Below are positions 56,971-64,000 of a stretch of 64,000 bases of DNA, in pieces. This DNA comes from Apostichopus japonicus. Lineage: Eukaryota; Echinodermata; Holothuroidea; Aspidochirotida; Stichopodidae. Both the position numbers and the translations under genes were made by a program. Position 1 is the first letter of the stretch; the number at the start of each line of letters is the position of its first letter. The stretch covers positions 17,001,501-17,065,500 of the forward strand of contig NC_092569.1 in the NCBI RefSeq assembly GCF_037975245.1, read 5' to 3'. The notes beneath the pieces were generated by a model. That model saw nothing but the letters and a program-made list of their open reading frames with translations. It searched no databases and was not told where the DNA came from.

Positions 56971-59900
56971 GCCTGATGGGTCCCAAAAGATTCAAACCGG
57001 TCGTGAAGTGGAATTTTTCTGGTGTGATGATCTTTGTCTATTAAATACAATATAAATACCGTCTTTAATAGTCTTCTTTTGTGTTCAATATACAATTAAG
57101 TATATTCATTAATGTATGTGATTAATTGATAGCTAAAATTCTCGTTAAATTACAGCAGTGGAGATTTATTTGCATATCATCCTATCAGAAGTCAACAACG
57201 TAGTAAATGAAATGAAACTTTTTTTACTCACTGTCAATAACATTGAAGAAAATGTACGTATTTAATAAAGTTTGTTCCTGAGCTGAGCATATCAAAAAGT
57301 GTATTCATTGGCGGCAACTGCAACAAAGACATAGTAACAAAACCATTCTATTAGAATTGTATTAGCTATTAGTATTAGCTAATCTCTCGATAACCATGTC
57401 AGTTCAAGGTAACTAACATCGAAAAATGGCTCCTTTTATAACGTTTCTTTTGTGCTCAATATGCCAGTTAGTATTTTTTTATAAATGGCAATGAGAACTG
57501 ACTTATTGTTTTAATCACAACTATGCTTTATGCAATAGTTGAAAAGGAACTGTATTTTGATGAGAACAAACACTTATAGAAAAGTATCATGCATGATTTC
57601 AATAAAACAGCTTCAAGTTGCACGCGAAGAAGCGGAGATGTAATAAAATTCAAGTCAAGGTTAACTGTAATAAACATATACACACGCGATCATACATTTT
57701 TCTGTTATAGTTGTTTTTGTTCGACAGGCACAATTCAAGGACGTGTCAACCCTTGTGAATTTATCCAGGGCTCCCTAACAAAATTACCAGAGCTTCTAAC
57801 ATACTAATATTTCAAACTTGTTATTGGTTAGAAGCTAGAGGTACAGTACAGTACCGTAACGATATGATCTTATCTTGCACACCAGAATCAAGCCATGCTA
57901 TATGACAGATTGCAGGCCTTAGGTGTCATACTCCGTTTATAGTCTATACCAATCCGCCACAATGTTCTCCTTCTGGAAAAGTTTCGCAAAGCCGTAAGAT
58001 GACATCGTTTCTCATATCTGTATGGCTTGCATGTTAAAGAACATGAATGGAAGTACATGCGGTGCAAAAATTAGGGCAACTGAGGCAGTGTTACTCCGTT
58101 TAAGCTATCCAGGAGCAGCGTATGAAAATTGTTGACTACAGAGAGAAGAGGTTTGTTTGCAAGTGACGGAAACTCCAGACTGTGATAGCAAAAACTGTAT
58201 GATACGGAAAATTGATAATGCCATAAAATGTCAACTTGTCAGCTATCCAGTGATGGGTAGCATTTATCTAATAAGAACCTCTATCTAGACGCAGAAACCT
58301 CATTACATTTGTGATTTAATGTGAAAGGCGATAGGGCTTTTAATTGACGTATGTTACTTTAATAATTCATAAGTTTCTTTCTTGTCGAATAGTTGCACTG
58401 TTTAAAATTAGTTTATCGCAAGTATAACGATGTAGTGCTGTATCATATATAACTGTACAAGTTACATGACACAAATATTGTGTCCATATTACAGAATTCT
58501 TGGCTACGAGCTATCTAGCAGGAGTGGAGTATGATGCAGCTGACAGTTATTTGTCAGTTAAGTACGGGATGCTACTGGAAGAATATCGTAAGATAGTATT
58601 CCAAATTACAAAAACTTGATTTGGGATCACCAAACCACTGGAACGTACAAATTACTGTATAAACTGTAAATTATGTTAAGTTAAGAAGGAAGGGTTTAGT
58701 TTGTAAAGGGAAGAGAAAGAACGTAGAATATGATCTCTTAGTATAGTCCAAAGTTCCAATCGGAAATTGAGGCTTTACTCTTTAAACATGTTTCGAATGG
58801 AGGAGGAAGAAATTGATATTGAACATAAAGGGACAATCTGGATCTTCATTACTTTTTAATTTCCTGTGCTATATTAATAAATACCGTTAAAAGCTACCTG
58901 CATACATCTCTTAATATGTAGATTGATGTATATGTATTAATTATGTGAATAGAATACCACAGATGGTTTTTCTTGGTTGAGATGAGATGATCTGTACCAG
59001 TTAGACAGTGGTATTCAGAACTTAACGTTCAACATTAATTGCATACATCTACTGTTAAGCTGCACAATTTATTTCTTGTTTCTTACTGTTCGTAATCAAT
59101 GTTTTCAGAGCAATATGAAACAGGTAATCGGCAAAAATAAGTGTAATAAGCACCTCCTGGGCAAAACGTGTGATTGTCAGTTGGTAAATATTCGAAATGC
59201 TGAATCCTGATTTCGACTACAAATGAATTATTTACGGTACATTATATGTTGATTATATTATTTTTTTTTTGGTCGACACAGAGCTCGCATGTACGCAAAC
59301 ATGCAATATGTTATATTTTGTGAAGCGTCACTATGTTCCCGATATAACCTAACATATTTCTTTTCTTAAGTTTCACCTTTTGCGTTTTTTTTTAACCAAA
59401 TTCTGGTGAATAAAATTACATATTTCAATTATGATTATTGTTAGTTAGGTAACTTTTCTGTTAGTTTTTGCACCACTTACCAAACAACAGAGACTGGCTA
59501 CATGGGAAAAGGAATATAAGAATATGGAAATGTGAAGAACAAAATATTTTTATCCGTGCAGCTATATTAACGATGATCACTTAATGACGACTGGGGGTAC
59601 AAATAATTCTACATTTTACCTAATTAAGGAATATGTTAGTGAATACAAAATGTTTGTAAAAACTTATGACAATGGTTTCAATCACTCATTTACCTTATTT
59701 TATTGATGAAAAGTTGTAACTATAAGTGAAAAAAAAAACGTAAGGTAAAATTATGTTGACATTGCAGCCACCTTTAAAGCATGCAGTCATCCCAATTTTA
59801 AAATGAAAGTATTAAAATTGTATCATATCCGTGTAACAAAATGAAGAGTACTTTCTGCAAAAGATATTTATTTTAAATTGCTATAGACCCTAAAATTGAC

Positions 59901-60470
59901 ATGGAAATTAAATAATATGTCAGTTTATTTTCAAATTGAGGTATATTGTTAAATTAAAGGATCTGTTACAATTAAAATAATACTCTTATCTTTTGAAAAA
60001 GATGAACATCGAAGCGATGAATAGGAACTTTTGTAGTTTATAACTATTGCTTCTTCTATTCACTGTGAGGGGTAGGTGTCCTGGGGTCATTAAATCAGAC
60101 TCCCGAGCATGTACAGGGACGTTATAAGGATATATGAAAATGTTATACACTATGAATTCATATTGAGAGAACAAATCGTAAAGCTCATTTACATGATTAG
60201 TCGTCATGGTCGAACTGCATGAAAACTAAGATTACTAGTAAGATTTGTATTTATTAAAAAAATTGAAGAACGTATATGATTCATACTCACTGCAAGAATT
60301 TTGAATAAAGTATTGAATTAGCCATAAAGCAGCGAGTTTGAATCACGTTACTAAGAATTAAGTAAAACACTAATTAAGGTTTAACAAGCAAAGAATAAAC
60401 ATGGAATCAATGATTTGAAGGGAACAAGAACAAATATGAAAAAAAAAAAAAAAAACATTTTTTAGCTCAT
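56971..60470. other. Gene-poor stretch
   Basis: No recognised gene. One isolated exon-like segment (58495-58587) has an ATTACAG acceptor, a GTAAGA donor and a 30-codon open frame, but no identifiable homology. An A-run lies at 60439-60455. Confidence 0.35.
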
Positions 60471-60550
60471 CGTTTCTTCCGAGGACGAAAGGGTCAGCTG
60501 CATTGTCCAAAATAATACAAATACGGCTCGAAAAACCACGGAAGGCTTTG
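60471..60550 (-). pseudogene. Relict signal-peptide exon
   Basis: The minus-strand sequence TTCCGTGG ... CGAGC ... GTATTTG ... CGTCCTCGGAAGAAACG follows the first exon of A and B, but the ATG is gone and the donor GT has become AT. It sits where the signal exon of a gene to its left would be. Confidence 0.7.
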
Positions 60551-61944
60551 AACTGATACTTTTCTTTTCAATGGTAACTTTCAGCTACCTCACTCTGTTC
60601 TGTCATATTATTTCATATAACATTCTGTCGTTTTTAAATCGATATGGATTCAAAGGTATCTATCCATTGTGGACACTCCCAAACGTTCAAGAATTATCGA
60701 ACGTTTTAACGTCACGTCACAGGAAAAGAATCATGTGTGTGATCACATTTACAATCGATGAGACTATCTGACCAGATCTTCAATAATGATAAGAACAAGA
60801 TCACTGCATGAACTGTTCAAGAGTATACTAACGATGATGTCAGTATTATATTACTTTATATAACGATAATCATCTATGTGTCAGTACCTTGCATGGCATT
60901 CATTATATTGTCTATATACTATATAGATAGATGTAGGGGGACATGGTTATGGTGTAGTTTGGATAATGTATGGGGTGATTTCACAGTCGGTGTAAAGTCA
61001 TCTTATCACATCTGATTACAGCGGGTTATTGTCATTCTTTTCTTTGTGTTATGAAGTTATTTAGATCACTGGAAGAACGTTTAGTTATGTAAAGTTCGTG
61101 AATGATATTCATTATCATGGCAAAGAGGGTTAGACATTACATATGTCCACTGTTGCGACCAGCGAGTTTATTCATAGGGTAGTTGTCGCTTTCAGACTCT
61201 ATTTAAAACTATATGTATTAAGGTTATGCACAAGTCAAATTACATTTAATTCAGTTAAGACAATCAAGTTAATAGTATATATTGGCCTTGAATAATATAA
61301 TGGTAGCCAAAACTTACTCCTAGTCTCCTATAAAAAAAACTTACCTTATCCGTTAAAAAAAAAAAAAAAAAAAATCGGTTGGCGTATTCTAACGACTGAT
61401 CAGTCTGGGTGAGTTCAGACGGGCAATGTTGGAATTACGTAATCTCTCATGTTGCAGCTTCCAGGTAACAATATTGAATTAAATTCGGAAGGTCGATATA
61501 ACTAACGATGGTATAAAATTATAAACATATGAATACTATAACAGTCATGGAAGCAGGGTAGCATGCGTTGGGTATCATGCGTGACGAGGATGGGGTGGTG
61601 GTGGGGGGAGGGGGTATCTCGCAGCGATAACTGAAAGCAAAATGATAGGGTTATAAAATACGAAATATTAGACGCAATTGGCTGGTATTAATTTCAGTAT
61701 TCCCGACAATTACGGATTAACTTAAATAGCGAACTGGTTTAACTGAGCCTTCTAATGCATTTTGTAATTTTCTTCCAATATTTTGTTTTGCCCACCAATA
61801 CCATTTAATGAGGGAGGGGGTATTTGACTGAGGGGTGGGGGAGTGGACCCGTCACTTGTCCCGCTGTTACATACTTGTCTTTAGGGATGTAAACACGATA
61901 TAAGGAACCAAATAAATACACATATATAATCATGTTCAACTTTG
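60551..61944. repeat. 5' flank block, copy 3 (diverged)
   Basis: ggattcaaaggtatctatccattgtgg and acgtcacgtcac near 60645-60720, and 61500-61860, parallel the flanks of Z, A and B. It runs into the 3' flank of gene D. An A-run lies at 61352-61372. Confidence 0.5.
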
Positions 61945-61950
61945 TTTATT
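61945..61950 (-). other. Possible polyadenylation signal of gene D
   Basis: AATAAA on the minus strand, 330 nt past the gene D stop. Confidence 0.4.
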
Positions 61951-62279
61951 TATATTCATTCCAATTGAAACATATTCACTTTAGGTATTCATTGCAAATA
62001 AAGGTACGTTCAACAATGTGTCTGAAGATCAATATATAGTTCCCTTACTTCCAATCTGCCACTCAAGTTTGAGCTAATAATCTCCTCATTAAACTTTTCT
62101 TGAGAGGTTCCAATACTTGAAGATGATGCATATCTTAATGTATTTTTTTTAATTACTACCACGGGCTCACTTTGTCCAGTTGTCTTTCTTACAACGAGAT
62201 ATATCTGTTCAGTTTACAGCTAATTTTTCTTCCAAAATGGTTTCGAGAGAAATCACAAAACAGACTATCCGTCATTAAC

Positions 62280-64000
<1,721 letters not shown>

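Overview
The window is AT-rich animal (eukaryotic) DNA with split genes, GT..AG introns, AATAAA-type polyadenylation signals, (TA)n arrays, SINE-like tRNA relicts, MITEs and a decayed L1-type LINE. The genes belong to one family: secreted proteins with fibrinogen-related domains (FReD), a trypsin-inhibitor-like (TIL) domain and an EGF/VWC-like cysteine-rich segment. FReD arrays of this kind, together with the base composition, suggest a marine invertebrate, probably a deuterostome such as an echinoderm (a sea cucumber is my first guess). The species cannot be fixed from the sequence alone.

Layout, left to right: signal exon of a minus-strand gene whose body lies outside the window (gene Z, 977-1057); decayed plus-strand FReD relict (4526-5173); complete minus-strand gene A (8367-16509, 549 aa); complete plus-strand gene P (20195-24924, 543 aa); second plus-strand relict exon cut by a palindromic element (26796-27221); minus-strand gene B (30885-38749), identical in structure to A but with a nonsense codon in its last exon; a hAT-like MITE (41748-42159); minus-strand gene C (42759-53661), a shorter relative lacking the first FReD, with a frameshifted C-terminus and a 5.1 kb LINE (43472-48611) in its last intron; a gene-poor stretch (53.8-60.4 kb) with a hexanucleotide array and a tRNA-like element; a decayed signal exon (60471-60550); and the two 3'-most exons of minus-strand gene D (62280 to beyond 64000).

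The minus-strand genes form an old head-to-tail array. The block around gene A (about 3.6-19.3 kb) is repeated around gene B (about 26.8-40.0 kb), roughly 22.2-22.5 kb apart, and the signal-exon block occurs four times (about 1-3.2, 15.4-19.3, 37.7-40.0 and 60.4-62 kb). Gene P is an inverted relative lying head-to-head with A and tail-to-tail with B. Every gene model here was assembled from open exons, splice consensus and matching intron phases; paralogue comparison supports each junction.

The encoded proteins are probably extracellular lectin-like or adhesive molecules. In A, B and P the architecture is signal peptide - short Ser/Thr linker - first FReD lacking its C-terminal (P) subdomain - TIL - EGF-like - complete FReD with a cysteine-rich insertion beside the calcium/ligand site. 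The paralogues differ most in that insertion. A role in recognition or immunity is inference from the family, not shown by this sequence.
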